Of a stretch of 64,000 bases of DNA, positions 7,236-16,050 are shown piece by piece. Source of the DNA: DAOQVR01 sp035341665 (GTDB taxonomy: Bacteria > Chloroflexota > Anaerolineae > JAAYZQ01); the NCBI GenBank assembly GCA_035341665.1, contig DAOQVR010000013.1:66856-130855 (forward strand). The letters are read 5' to 3'. The stretch's first letter is position 1; the number at the start of each line of letters is the position of its first letter. Under the pieces are notes generated by a model. That model was not told where the DNA came from. It worked only from the letters and a program-made list of their open reading frames with translations, and searched no databases. Made by a program: the position numbers and the translations under genes.

Positions 7236-8452
7236 GGCCGCCACCGTCCCGTGATCGTCGCCTCGACGCACCTCTCCAGAGGGCCGAATCGCACTGAGAG
7301 ACCCGAGTGGGAGGGTGCGTAGAACGCCATCTTGGCTGAGTTGGTTGCCAGTGACCGGAAGCCGAGGGCGGCTACAGGTGCAACGACCAGGCACGTGTCT
7401 GCGACCACCCGGCCGCCAGACTCCTCGATCCGTGACACGAGACCGGCACGAACTGCCCCGTCGCGAATGGGGCGCGCGGTCGTAACCCAGAGCTGGGCTC
7501 TCAGTGTCCTGCCCTGCAGAGCGTCGGCAATCAGAGCAATCTCGGCCAGTGAGGCGTGGGGGCAGCCGATGCTGACCAAGTCGATCTCTGCAGCGCTCCC
7601 GTCGAGCACGTGGTAGCCGGAGCGCAGGCTGTCGATGGAGCTTGGCTGGAGGCCGGTCGCTTCAACTGTGCCGCCCCTTGCCTCGGCTGTAAGGCCCTCG
7701 ATGTGGTACAGCCCGATCGCCCCACTGGCTGCCATTGCGGCGCCCAGTGTCTTCAGGTCCGCCCCGGGAGGAAGGCCCGCCGCCAAACGAAGATAGGGTA
7801 CCCCGTGCCGAACCTGGCTGCCGATCATGATGCCAAGCGCTCCTAGGTCGGCCTCGGACGCGAGGGGGCACCGGACGTCAAAGAGCGCCGTGGGCTGCCG
7901 TGCCTCGTCTAGGTGCAGTCCGGCACGCGCCGTCCTGCCGGCGATCGCAGCAGCCAGTGCACTTGGCCCCCCTTCGCGGTTGGTCCGAGCACCCAGCACC
8001 GAGTTGGCATAAGTGACGGCGGAAGACTCCGCCCACGCTAGGTGCTGGCCCAGGGCCGGAAGCGTGCCCGTCTGGTACGGAGTGCAGGTCAGGGTGGGCA
8101 GCACGCCAAGCGTGGCATAGGCATCCACCACCGCGCGCTGCTTCTTGATGAAGGTCTCCTCAAAGCCCAGCGCACGCCAGGCCTGCATGTCTGCCCCGGC
8201 TGGGTTGAGGGTCGCCGGAATGCGCGCGCGCGCGCCCATCGCCGCCCATTCCTGCAGGAACTCAAGGCCAGCCTGGCCCAGGTTCTTGTAGCTGACGCCG
8301 GAGATCTGGGCGCTCTCCACCGGCACCAGGTCGGCGGCGCCATAGATCTTGGCAAGGGCGACGACGATGGCCATTGCCTTCTGTTGGCCGGGCCCCTGGT
8401 CACCTGCCAGGATGTCCGACTCCTCGTCTGTGAGCCCCAGTGTCTCGGCCAT
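7232..8452 (-). CDS. aconitase-X large subunit (DUF521), phosphomevalonate dehydratase
   Basis: A 406-residue catalytic subunit carrying the Fe-S cluster of aconitase-X. The probable cluster cysteines are Cys123 (LTCTPY), Cys297 (IGCPHAS) and Cys354 (ADTCLVV), matching the family pattern. Length is normal. It begins 18 bases after the ubiD-like stop with a weak Shine-Dalgarno and is coupled to the small subunit by a 4-base overlap. With the flanking UbiD, UbiX and IPK genes the expected reaction is phosphomevalonate dehydration, not hydroxyproline dehydration. That assignment rests on context; the fold assignment is firm. Confidence 0.9.
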   Translation of the reverse strand: MAETLGLTDEESDILAGDQGPGQQKAMAIVVALAKIYGAADLVPVESAQISGVSYKNLGQAGLEFLQEWAAMGARARIPATLNPAGADMQAWRALGFEETFIKKQRAVVDAYATLGVLPTLTCTPYQTGTLPALGQHLAWAESSAVTYANSVLGARTNREGGPSALAAAIAGRTARAGLHLDEARQPTALFDVRCPLASEADLGALGIMIGSQVRHGVPYLRLAAGLPPGADLKTLGAAMAASGAIGLYHIEGLTAEARGGTVEATGLQPSSIDSLRSGYHVLDGSAAEIDLVSIGCPHASLAEIALIADALQGRTLRAQLWVTTARPIRDGAVRAGLVSRIEESGGRVVADTCLVVAPVAALGFRSLATNSAKMAFYAPSHSGLSVRFGPLERCVEATITGRWRP

Positions 8453-8470
8453 AGACCGGCGCCGGGCGGG

Positions 8471-9787
8471 CTAGTAGCCCACCTTGAGGAACGCGTCCCG
8501 CTCTGCCTGGCTCAGGGCGCGGCCCGAATGATCGACCCAGGGGATAGTGGCGTCCAATCCCATCTTTGCCGAGCGCGCCTTCTGTCCAGGCACGAGCTCG
8601 GCCGAAGGATCCAGGCTGCTGCTGGGCTGGTCGGGGAGCACGATCAAGTCGCGATCGGCCTGAAAGCGCGTGGCGATAGCCCACTCCACCACTGCCGGGT
8701 CAAAGGGGTCCACGTCCTGGTCCACGACCACCACGTGCTTGAGCGAGCCGTGACCTTGGAACGCCGCCTCTATGGCCCTGCGGCCGTCATTTGGGCTGTG
8801 CTTGGAAATCTGCACCACCGCGTGAAGCCAGCACATGCCGCCGGGGGTAATGCTCACCGCCCGGCAATCGACGGCTTCTGCAACCGTCCTGAACAGGTTT
8901 GGCTCACGCGGCAGTCCCATGAGCAAGCGATGCTCTGGACCCCCCGGCAGCAGCGCATGGTAGATGGGCTCCCGCCGGTGGGTGAGGCAATCCACTTCAA
9001 AGATAGGCTGAGCCCGCACGATATCCCACGTCTCGGTGAGATCGATAAAGGGCCCCTCGTCGGCGAGGCGAGTGGTCAGCCGCCCTTCTAGGATAGCCTC
9101 ACATAGGGCCGGTACTTCGAGGTCGACCGTGATGCAGCGTGCCACAGGAGTCGGCTGTAGCGCCTGCGCGATGGCGAGCTCGTCGACGCCAGGCGCAGCG
9201 TTCATCGAGGCAGCAAGCAGCACGTGGACGGGGGCACCCAGGCAGACGGCCATGGGCAGGTCGCGCCCGGCTGCTGCAGCTTTGCGCCACGCAGTGTCGG
9301 TGCCGCGCCCTTCCACGATGCGGCCCACCATGCTGCTGGGTCCGATCTGCATCAGCCGATGGAAGCTGGCGTTGCGCCCTGTATCGGGATCGCGGATGAC
9401 AGCCACTCCGGCGGTAATGTAGGGCCCCCCGTCTCCGGCAAGGTGCTTCAGGATGGGAAGCCTCCCCAGGTCAGTGGCGGGCTCAACCACTTCCTGGCAC
9501 GGAGCGTCCTGGACCAAGGGCGGCAAGCTCGGACTGCCCAGTGCCTCCACCATGCGCGGTACAATGCCACCCACTGTCGTACCCAGCGCCCAGGCAAAGT
9601 TCTCGCGGCGCGCGCAGACATTGGCTGCGGCTCGCCAGCCCGGCCGGAGGGGGTTGTCGAAGAGCAGCGGGCGGTCTCTCTGCGCATCGATGGCCCGAGC
9701 CGCTTCGAGGTGCGGATCGACGGGCACTTCCCACGTGAGTAAGTCTGTTCGTCCAGCCCACTCGAGAAAAGCGCGCAGATCGTTCAT
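8471..9787 (-). CDS. UbiD-family decarboxylase, probable anhydromevalonate phosphate decarboxylase
   Basis: A 438-residue UbiD-type decarboxylase using prenylated FMN. Recognisable segments are NASFHRLMQIG (substrate and cofactor pocket with the conserved Arg), DEGPFIDLTETWD (carboxyl-terminal acidic catalytic region), HALLPGGPEH and VVVVDQDVDPFD. In the archaeal route this enzyme turns trans-anhydromevalonate 5-phosphate into isopentenyl phosphate, the substrate of IPK. It lies between ubiX, which makes its cofactor, and the aconitase-X genes. No other ubiquinone or menaquinone genes are nearby, so a quinone role is less likely. The start has only a weak GGAA site. Confidence 0.85.
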   Translation of the reverse strand: MNDLRAFLEWAGRTDLLTWEVPVDPHLEAARAIDAQRDRPLLFDNPLRPGWRAAANVCARRENFAWALGTTVGGIVPRMVEALGSPSLPPLVQDAPCQEVVEPATDLGRLPILKHLAGDGGPYITAGVAVIRDPDTGRNASFHRLMQIGPSSMVGRIVEGRGTDTAWRKAAAAGRDLPMAVCLGAPVHVLLAASMNAAPGVDELAIAQALQPTPVARCITVDLEVPALCEAILEGRLTTRLADEGPFIDLTETWDIVRAQPIFEVDCLTHRREPIYHALLPGGPEHRLLMGLPREPNLFRTVAEAVDCRAVSITPGGMCWLHAVVQISKHSPNDGRRAIEAAFQGHGSLKHVVVVDQDVDPFDPAVVEWAIATRFQADRDLIVLPDQPSSSLDPSAELVPGQKARSAKMGLDATIPWVDHSGRALSQAERDAFLKVGY

Positions 9788-9828
9788 TTCCAGGGGTAAG
9801 GTCCCTCAGCGGCGTTTGGGACGCCGCC

Positions 9829-10377
9829 TCACTCGGCCCAACGCCGATATAGCTGGTGTGGAAGGCCCAGCATGTCCAGCACTTTGCCGGCGAAAAAGTC
9901 CGTCACATCTTCGATCGTGCGCGGGTTGGGATAGTAGGCCACAATGGGCGGCAGTAGGACGGCTCCCGCCAACCGGGTGAGACGCATGTTCTCGATGTCG
10001 GCGAGGGCGAGAGGCGTCTCACGCGGCATGAGGATCAACGGGCGGTTCAGCCTGAGCATCATCGCCGCGACCCGGACGATCAGGTTGTCCGCGTAGCCGT
10101 GGGCCACGGCAGACAGGGTCTTCATCGAGCACGGGGCAATGACCATTGCGTCTGGTGCGCGCGATGAGCTCGATATCGGAGCAGCCAGGTCCCCACATTC
10201 CCAGTGGGAGGTGGCAGGCAGTGCGACAGTGGCGCCCATCTCTTGTGCGATGACGGCACGCGCGCCGTCGGAGACGATGGCATGCACGTGGTGCTCGCCG
10301 CAGCACGCCAGGACCTCCAGCAGTCTCGCGCCGATGGTCACTCCAGAAGCACCGGTAATCGCTACCACAAGCTCCAT
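9829..10377 (-). CDS. ubiX: flavin prenyltransferase UbiX
   Basis: A 182-residue flavoprotein that joins a dimethylallyl group to FMN, giving the prenylated FMN used by UbiD enzymes. The N-terminal GASG (9-12), the PCSMKTLSAVAHGYADNL segment and the RETPLA motif identify it. The ATG at 10377 is preferred to the one at 10383 because GGGGGTGG gives it a spacing of about 8 rather than 2. It is the first gene of the operon and starts only 25 bases beyond the rplY terminator hairpin, so its transcription probably depends partly on read-through. The prenyl donor is a product of the pathway that this operon serves. Confidence 0.93.
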   Translation of the reverse strand: MELVVAITGASGVTIGARLLEVLACCGEHHVHAIVSDGARAVIAQEMGATVALPATSHWECGDLAAPISSSSRAPDAMVIAPCSMKTLSAVAHGYADNLIVRVAAMMLRLNRPLILMPRETPLALADIENMRLTRLAGAVLLPPIVAYYPNPRTIEDVTDFFAGKVLDMLGLPHQLYRRWAE

Positions 10378-10402
10378 GGCCACCCCCGTCAGCAGATAGA
10401 AA

Positions 10403-10436
10403 GAGGATCACGCCGCTCTGAGCAGGCGTGATCCTC
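10403..10436 (-). terminator. 12-bp stem hairpin between rplY and ubiX
   Basis: GAGGATCACGCC (10403-10414) and GGCGTGATCCTC (10425-10436) form a perfect 12-bp stem with a 10-base loop, followed on the minus strand by TTTCTATCT. This is a good intrinsic terminator for rplY, placed between rplY and the mevalonate operon, so it may act as a partial terminator or attenuator. Confidence 0.75.
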
Positions 10437-10458
10437 GGCACCAAACATTACTGCTAGG

Positions 10459-11094
10459 CTATTCCTTCTCTTCGGCTGCCTCAGCCTCGGGAGCCTCCGC
10501 AGCTGCCTCTTCCTCTACCTCTTCCTTGATCGTCATGCGCACCGGTACAAGTGAGGCTACCACCTCGCTCGGGTCGTCGAGCACAGTAATCCCAGCCGGA
10601 ACTTGCAGATCGCGCACAAAGATCGCATCGCCGACATTCACCAGCCCGGACACATCGACGTCGATCCCCTGGATCAGGTCGGTCGGGAGGCACTCGACTG
10701 CCACCTGCGTCATGCTGTGGAGCAAGACGGCCTGCCCTGCCTTGACGAGGGCGGGCTCTCCGTGGAAGTGAATGGGAGGTGTGGTCTTGACCTTTTCGGT
10801 CAACCGCACCTGGTAAAAGTCAACGTGAACCAGCCGGCCGTTGAGCGGGTTGCGCTGAACCTCACGAACCAGCACGGCTGTCGCCGCAGGCTCCTCATCA
10901 ACGAACAGGTCGACCAGAGACGTGCTGCCCGCGCTGCGCAGGACCTGGCCCAAGACCCGCTCGGACGCCTCAATCGAGCGGGCTGCCTGGTCGGGACCGT
11001 AGACGACCGCAGGCACCCACTCTTTCGCGCGCATCTGCCTGACTTGCTTGCCGATCACCGTCCGGCTGCGCGTACGAAGCTCTTGTCGTTCCAT
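10459..11094 (-). CDS. rplY: 50S ribosomal protein L25, CTC (general stress) type
   Basis: A 211-residue L25/TL5/CTC protein that binds 5S rRNA in the large ribosomal subunit. The N-terminal L25 domain (RTVIGKQVRQMRAKEWVPAVVYG, in the usual KxxxxLR-G-PAVVYG layout) is followed by the C-terminal TL5-type beta domain (HVDFYQV, then IQGIDVDVSGLVNVGDAI) and a highly acidic Glu/Ala tail. Length matches the long CTC form. It has its own promoter at 11160-11188 and a terminator at 10403-10436, upstream of ubiX. Confidence 0.93.
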   Translation of the reverse strand: MERQELRTRSRTVIGKQVRQMRAKEWVPAVVYGPDQAARSIEASERVLGQVLRSAGSTSLVDLFVDEEPAATAVLVREVQRNPLNGRLVHVDFYQVRLTEKVKTTPPIHFHGEPALVKAGQAVLLHSMTQVAVECLPTDLIQGIDVDVSGLVNVGDAIFVRDLQVPAGITVLDDPSEVVASLVPVRMTIKEEVEEEAAAEAPEAEAAEEKE

Positions 11095-11159
11095 GCTTGT
11101 GTCTCCAAGAATCTCAGGATGGTCACCGCAGGGATCCTAAGGGCCCTGCGAACCGAGCC

Positions 11160-11188
11160 ATTCTACCGGAAAAGAAGCCCCGCGTCAA
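11160..11188 (-). promoter_or_regulatory. sigma-70 promoter of rplY
   Basis: On the minus strand TTGACG (11188-11183), a 17 bp spacer and TAGAAT (11165-11160) give a near-consensus promoter about 65 bp before the rplY ATG. It is the only good promoter I can see upstream of the mevalonate operon. Confidence 0.75.
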
Positions 11189-11216
11189 GAACCGTCCGTC
11201 GCATGACCTTGGCCCG

Positions 11217-14200
11217 CTAGTCGCCGCAGGCTCCGGTGTTGCGCCAATTCAGCACGGTGTCGTCGACGATCATGGTTCCGTCCGCTCCCCACACGACGGT
11301 GACCGAGCGGTTGCCGATCTCCTCGCAGGCCGCGCCCTTTTCGACATAATCCCAGGTTCCGCGCGTATACTTGTACTGAAGGGCATCGCCCTCGTAGAAA
11401 GTGGTCGTGTAGGTCGCGAAGTAGTCGCCGGTGCGGCTCATGAGTGTGCCGGCTGGGTCCCAGCCGTTGAAGCTGCCGCCCATGTAGATGTCGGCGGTGG
11501 GATCGCCGAAGGGAGGCGTGCTGGCGGGCAGCGTGGTACTGAAAGTGACCTGTACCGCCCGGGGTGCAGCCGCGGCCGTCAACTCGGCCGAGAAGCCCGA
11601 CTTGTTGAAAGAAGTGTCAGTCGCCAGGATGACGTAGTAATACGTCGCTCCGCTCACCACGCCCCAATCCACGTACTCTGCCGCCGGTGCCGGGACGTTC
11701 GCCACCTTGCCGTATGGCCCACCGCTCGTGTCGGCGCGGAAGACCTCGTAGCGGTACAGGTCGGCATCGGATACCGCATCCCAGGCGAGGTGGATGAAGC
11801 TGGGCGACGCCTCGACGAGATGGAGGTTGGTTGGCGTGCCGGGGGGCGTCGTATCCCCGGATGGGATCACGGTAAGGCTGCCAGCCTGGGCCGGGTCGTA
11901 GCCGTTTACCGTTCCATCCAGGTCCGCGTAGAGCCAGTACAGGCCGGCCGTCGTACTGTAGCGGTAGGCATAGTCGTAGGTACCGGTGGCCTCGGGCAGG
12001 AGCTGGCCTTTGAACTCGTCATTGTTGCCGGTGTCCGCATTGAACTCGGCATCGACCCAGGTCCAGTCGCCGCTCCCGTCCGGGTTGGAGCCGTCAGGGC
12101 CATAGCCAACCTGTGCTAGAAGCCCCTGGGTGGCACCCGGCTGGCTGGTCTCGCCGTCGATCCAGACCTGTCCATAGATGCTCTCCGTCGGGTTGAGGGC
12201 GCTGATGGTGTGCGTGATGCTGGCGGGCCACTGAAGGTTCGCCCAGCCGATGAGGAGCGAGGGCAGCGCGGGCGCCTCGTTGGAGCGCGGGCTCTCGTTC
12301 GCTGCTTCATCCACTGCCGTCACGACGTAGTAGTACCACTGGCCATTGCCCACTGGGTCGTCGGTGTAGCTGGTCCCTGCAGTGGGAGTGCTGTTCAGAC
12401 GGGCGTAGCCTCCCCCTGTCACCGGGCTTCGGTAGACGTAGTAGCCGGTTGCGCCGGCCACTGCATCCCAGCCCAGGTCGACCGACCCATTGCCGGCGCT
12501 GGCCCAGAGGTTGGCCGGCGCTGCCGGAGGTGTCAGATCGGTGCCCGTAGGCGTCACGAGGATGGCTCCCCACCGCCCGGCGATGCTGAGGGTCACCAGG
12601 CCGTCCGATACTGTGTACGAGCCGGCACTGAGGGCGTCTGTCAGGGCTGTGCCTTCTGGGATGTACCCTGAGACATCGACCACCAGCGTGTGCGCCGTGG
12701 TGTCCTTGTTGACGGCGACCAGCGCCGCACCCGTCTCATCCTTGCGCCCGTACGCGTAGGTGCCGTCGTCGTTGTGCGCCCAGAGCCGGTCGTAGCTCCC
12801 GGTGCGCAGGAAGCTGTGGGCGTTGCGCAAGCCGGCGAGGAGCTTGTAGTGGCCTAGCATGCCCAGGTCCCTGGTGGACCAGGGAGTGGGCCTCCGGTCG
12901 TCCGGGTCTGTGTCGCCGGTGGCGCCGATCTCGTCGCCGTAATAGATAGTAGGCGCACCAGGTAGCGTCAGCTGCAGGATCGCGAGCAGCTTCTGCTTGG
13001 CTTTGCCCTCGGCCAGATTCTGGGCGTTGAGCTCCTTCTCCTCGCGATTGCGCTCTCCGGGGGTCAGTGCCCACAGGATGCGCTGCGTGTCGTGGCTGTC
13101 GACCAGGTTCATGAGCGCCGCGAAGGCCGGTGCCGGGTAGTCCTCCTGGATGGAGTGCAGCGCAGCGTCGAGCTGGTCTGGGCTGAGCTCAGGGATCGTT
13201 CCCTGGTTCGGATCGCTGGTGGCGCCGTTGACAAAGCCGATCATGGCACGCCTGAAGCGATAGTTCATGCTTGTGTCCAACTCGTCCCCGAGCACCCACT
13301 CGCTGGCGTCATCCCAGAGCTCGCCTATGATGATCGCATCGGAATCGGCATCCTTGACGCGCGGCCGGAACTCCTCCCACCAATCGTGACTCTTTTCGTT
13401 GGCGACGTCGAGCCGCCAGCCCGCGGTGCCCATCTCGATCCACCGGCGCGCCACACTCCGGTTGGCGCCATAGACAAAGTTGCGCACCTGGTCAATCTCG
13501 GTCAGGACCGGGAGGGTGTCATAGCCCCACCAGGAGTTGTAGCTGTCTGGCCACTCGTAGAAGGTATACCAGTCGTAGGCACCCGAGCTCTGGCTTTCGT
13601 AGGCACCCACCCGTGGATAGCGGGAGTACTTGTCAAAGTAGACAGAGTCGGATGACGTGTGGTTGAACACGCCATCAAGGATGACTCTGATTCCCCGCGC
13701 CTCGGCCTGGCTCAGAAGCCTCACCAGGACCGGCAGAGACCCCAGGTAGGGGTCGACCTTCATAAAGTCCGTCGTGTCGTACCCGTGATTAGAAGGGGCC
13801 ATGAACACCGGGTTCAGGTAGAGAGCAGTGACGCCGAGCGCCTGCAAATAGTCCAGCTTGGCGATGATGCCCTGGATATCGCCCCCGAAAAAGTCTCGGC
13901 CCAAGGGCTCCTCCCCGCACGTCACGCCTGTGTGCGCCCGGCAGTAGCCTTCAGGGAGGTCACCCCAGCCTTTCTTGAGGACCGCGTTGCCGTACACGTC
14001 CGGATCCGACGGCGCAGGGTCGTTTGCCTTGCTGCCGTTGAAGAAGCGGTCTGGAAAGATCTGGTATACGATGGCGTTCTTCATCCACTCGGGAGTCTGG
14101 AAGTCGGCCCGGTAGACATCTATCTGGAAGGAGTAGTCGGGCGAGTCGTCGTACACCGCGCCCCATCCGCCGTCCAACAGGCCGTCGTCCTCGTAATAGT

Positions 14201-15815
14201 CGGTGTCCGTGCCGTCGCGCACAATGAACCGGTACCAGAGTACAGTGGGGGCGAGGCGCGCCGGAACAGTCGCCTGCCAGTAGTCAAAGTCGAAGGGATC
14301 ACCCTCGGCGGTGGCGACTAGGCTCATTGGGTAGAGGATCTGCCCGCCGGCGGCAGTGTCCCACACACGGACAGTCGCCTGCTCGACGTCGTCGTGATAG
14401 GTGCGCAGGCGCAGGATCACATCCGTGCCAGTCGTGACAGCGCCTCCTGGAACGCGGTACAGGTCGTCGCGGCTGTTGTGGGCGAGGCCGTCCCACCAGA
14501 TGTCATTGTCATGTCCCGGCTCGGGCGGCGACGCGACTACCTCCACCTGGATGCGGCCGGCCAGTGCGTTCACCCGAAACACGACCGTCTGGCCGGCACT
14601 GGTGGTCGTGAACGCCGTCGTGTTCGCGTTTCCGCTTCGCCCGTCTGCACCAATCGCGTCCCACGAGCCGGTCTTGACGGCCTTGTACTGGTAGGTGCCG
14701 GGTGCTGCCAGCTCTGCGGTCAGCTCATAGATACCCCCACCGGTGGCAGTCATCGATGTGGCGGGGTTGGCGTTGTCCCAGCCCTGCCAGTCCCCCACCG
14801 CGGTCCAAGTGCCGGGGTCCTGGTCGACGCCGATGACGCTCGTCTCCGGCAGCCAGCCGTCGGCGTGGGTGGTGGTGTCAAAGGTGATGGTGACGATTTG
14901 CCCGTCAAATGCTGCGTTCAGCCAGCTGTTTCCGCTTGGGGGATAGCTGGCCGACCAGTCTGCCGTGGCGATTTTGAACTCAAAGCGCCCGGAACTGGCA
15001 AGCACAACCTCGGCTGTGAAGATACCGTCGCCCGGCGTCGCGTCACCGTGGGTTCCGTCGTCATACATCGGGTCGGTGGTTCCCCAGCCGTTCATGTCGC
15101 CGCGGGCATACCAGATGGGTTCTTCCGGGGCTGGGTAGAGGGCAAAGCTGGAGAGGGTGGTCGTGTCACCGCCCCAGTCCGGCGTCGTGTAGGCGACATT
15201 GGGATCGCTGGGCACGGTGTCCTGGGCGTGGCCGCTTCCTCCCGTTGTGAAGAGCTCGATCGCGATCTGCGCCGGGTTTCCGAGCGCGGCCTTGGGCACC
15301 CGGTACTCCACCCAGTCGTTCTCAGGCCCGTAGGCCTGCGCGCCGCCCTGGTCGATGAGGCTGCTGTAGCTCCAGGCACCGGTCCAGTGATTCAGCTGTA
15401 CGTCCTGGAGGTAGTCGCTCTCGTGCCAGACGTAGAGCGTGTGCTCGGGCAGGTGAGCCGGCACCGCGTTGACGGCGCGTCCCCACGGGTCGCTCGTCGC
15501 ACCGGAGCCGTCGACCAGGTCAGTGTCCAGATAGATCCCATAGGTCATACCCCAGTCGGAAGCTGTAGCGTCGAAGCCGACATACAGGTTATCGGCGTCC
15601 TCGACCACATACAGCCCCTGGACGTCCAGGTTGGGCTCGGACATATCCAGGGTCGGGTCGACGGCCAGCGGCGCGCCCCACTCGGCGTCCTTGATTCCGT
15701 CTATCACTATGGTCGTGGTCGGTGTCGGTCCGGCAGTGGCGAAAGGAGCCACGCCGAGAGTGATCGACACGATTACTAGGCAGGTCAATAGGCGAGGGAC
15801 AGCACCGTTCTTCAT
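11217..15815 (-). CDS. secreted multidomain amylopullulanase (GH13)
   Basis: A 1532-residue exported starch/pullulan hydrolase. After a signal peptide (residues 1-29) come a DOMON-like surface domain (~30-230), X25/SusE-like starch-binding modules (~240-430), a CBM34-like N-domain, the GH13 barrel (~610-1010), two fibronectin type III domains with an X25-like module between, and a CBM20-like C-terminal module (FNGWDPAGTLMSR). The catalytic triad is present: Asp803 (GWRLDVANE), Glu832 (IIGELWD) and Asp909 (VDSHDTQ), plus region I DGVFNH. The ATG at 15815 has GGAGG upstream; an ATG-like start 39 bases earlier is not used. Architecture matches thermophile ApuA-type enzymes. It may supply maltodextrins to a sugar importer such as the one at the window start. 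Confidence 0.92.
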   Translation of the reverse strand: MKNGAVPRLLTCLVIVSITLGVAPFATAGPTPTTTIVIDGIKDAEWGAPLAVDPTLDMSEPNLDVQGLYVVEDADNLYVGFDATASDWGMTYGIYLDTDLVDGSGATSDPWGRAVNAVPAHLPEHTLYVWHESDYLQDVQLNHWTGAWSYSSLIDQGGAQAYGPENDWVEYRVPKAALGNPAQIAIELFTTGGSGHAQDTVPSDPNVAYTTPDWGGDTTTLSSFALYPAPEEPIWYARGDMNGWGTTDPMYDDGTHGDATPGDGIFTAEVVLASSGRFEFKIATADWSASYPPSGNSWLNAAFDGQIVTITFDTTTHADGWLPETSVIGVDQDPGTWTAVGDWQGWDNANPATSMTATGGGIYELTAELAAPGTYQYKAVKTGSWDAIGADGRSGNANTTAFTTTSAGQTVVFRVNALAGRIQVEVVASPPEPGHDNDIWWDGLAHNSRDDLYRVPGGAVTTGTDVILRLRTYHDDVEQATVRVWDTAAGGQILYPMSLVATAEGDPFDFDYWQATVPARLAPTVLWYRFIVRDGTDTDYYEDDGLLDGGWGAVYDDSPDYSFQIDVYRADFQTPEWMKNAIVYQIFPDRFFNGSKANDPAPSDPDVYGNAVLKKGWGDLPEGYCRAHTGVTCGEEPLGRDFFGGDIQGIIAKLDYLQALGVTALYLNPVFMAPSNHGYDTTDFMKVDPYLGSLPVLVRLLSQAEARGIRVILDGVFNHTSSDSVYFDKYSRYPRVGAYESQSSGAYDWYTFYEWPDSYNSWWGYDTLPVLTEIDQVRNFVYGANRSVARRWIEMGTAGWRLDVANEKSHDWWEEFRPRVKDADSDAIIIGELWDDASEWVLGDELDTSMNYRFRRAMIGFVNGATSDPNQGTIPELSPDQLDAALHSIQEDYPAPAFAALMNLVDSHDTQRILWALTPGERNREEKELNAQNLAEGKAKQKLLAILQLTLPGAPTIYYGDEIGATGDTDPDDRRPTPWSTRDLGMLGHYKLLAGLRNAHSFLRTGSYDRLWAHNDDGTYAYGRKDETGAALVAVNKDTTAHTLVVDVSGYIPEGTALTDALSAGSYTVSDGLVTLSIAGRWGAILVTPTGTDLTPPAAPANLWASAGNGSVDLGWDAVAGATGYYVYRSPVTGGGYARLNSTPTAGTSYTDDPVGNGQWYYYVVTAVDEAANESPRSNEAPALPSLLIGWANLQWPASITHTISALNPTESIYGQVWIDGETSQPGATQGLLAQVGYGPDGSNPDGSGDWTWVDAEFNADTGNNDEFKGQLLPEATGTYDYAYRYSTTAGLYWLYADLDGTVNGYDPAQAGSLTVIPSGDTTPPGTPTNLHLVEASPSFIHLAWDAVSDADLYRYEVFRADTSGGPYGKVANVPAPAAEYVDWGVVSGATYYYVILATDTSFNKSGFSAELTAAAAPRAVQVTFSTTLPASTPPFGDPTADIYMGGSFNGWDPAGTLMSRTGDYFATYTTTFYEGDALQYKYTRGTWDYVEKGAACEEIGNRSVTVVWGADGTMIVDDTVLNWRNTGACGD

Positions 15816-15872
15816 GGGAACCTCCGTTGGTTGGATGCTGGAAGGCCGGCACATTGTCGTGCCACACCTTCC

Positions 15873-15901
15873 ATCTTACCACAAAAGGCGTCGCTTCGCA
15901 A
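15873..15901 (-). promoter_or_regulatory. sigma-70 promoter of the amylopullulanase gene
   Basis: On the minus strand TTGCGA (15901-15896), a 17 bp spacer and TAAGAT (15878-15873) precede the gene by about 58 bases. A short dyad GGCAC-N6-GTGCC (15848-15863) lies in the leader and could be regulatory. Confidence 0.65.
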
Positions 15902-15951
15902 GACGGGCTTTGCCGGGCTTCGCCCCGAGATTCCCCGCTGCGCAAGTTCAC

Positions 15952-15980
15952 TTGCGACCACTCCTCTTCTCAAGTATAAT
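15952..15980 (+). promoter_or_regulatory. sigma-70 promoter of the ctpA operon
   Basis: TTGCGA (15952-15957), a 17 bp spacer and TATAAT (15975-15980) precede the first S41 protease gene. A small dyad CGCAAG-TTCA-CTTGCG (15941-15956) overlaps the -35 and could be an operator. Confidence 0.7.
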
Positions 15981-16050
15981 CCTCCGGAGGCGCGGGAATG
16001 CGCTGGCAAAGCGGGGGCCCGGCCCCCGATCTTTTTGGAGTCTTTGAGAG

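Noticed and set aside
7232..10377. Assigning the aconitase-X genes to hydroxyproline dehydration or UbiD/UbiX to quinone synthesis
   Set aside because: No proline-metabolism or quinone genes are next to them, while IPK is. The mevalonate reading explains all five genes together.
14394..15779. A 461-codon plus-strand frame inside the amylopullulanase gene
   Set aside because: It is antisense to a gene with complete catalytic and domain motifs, and its translation has no domain.
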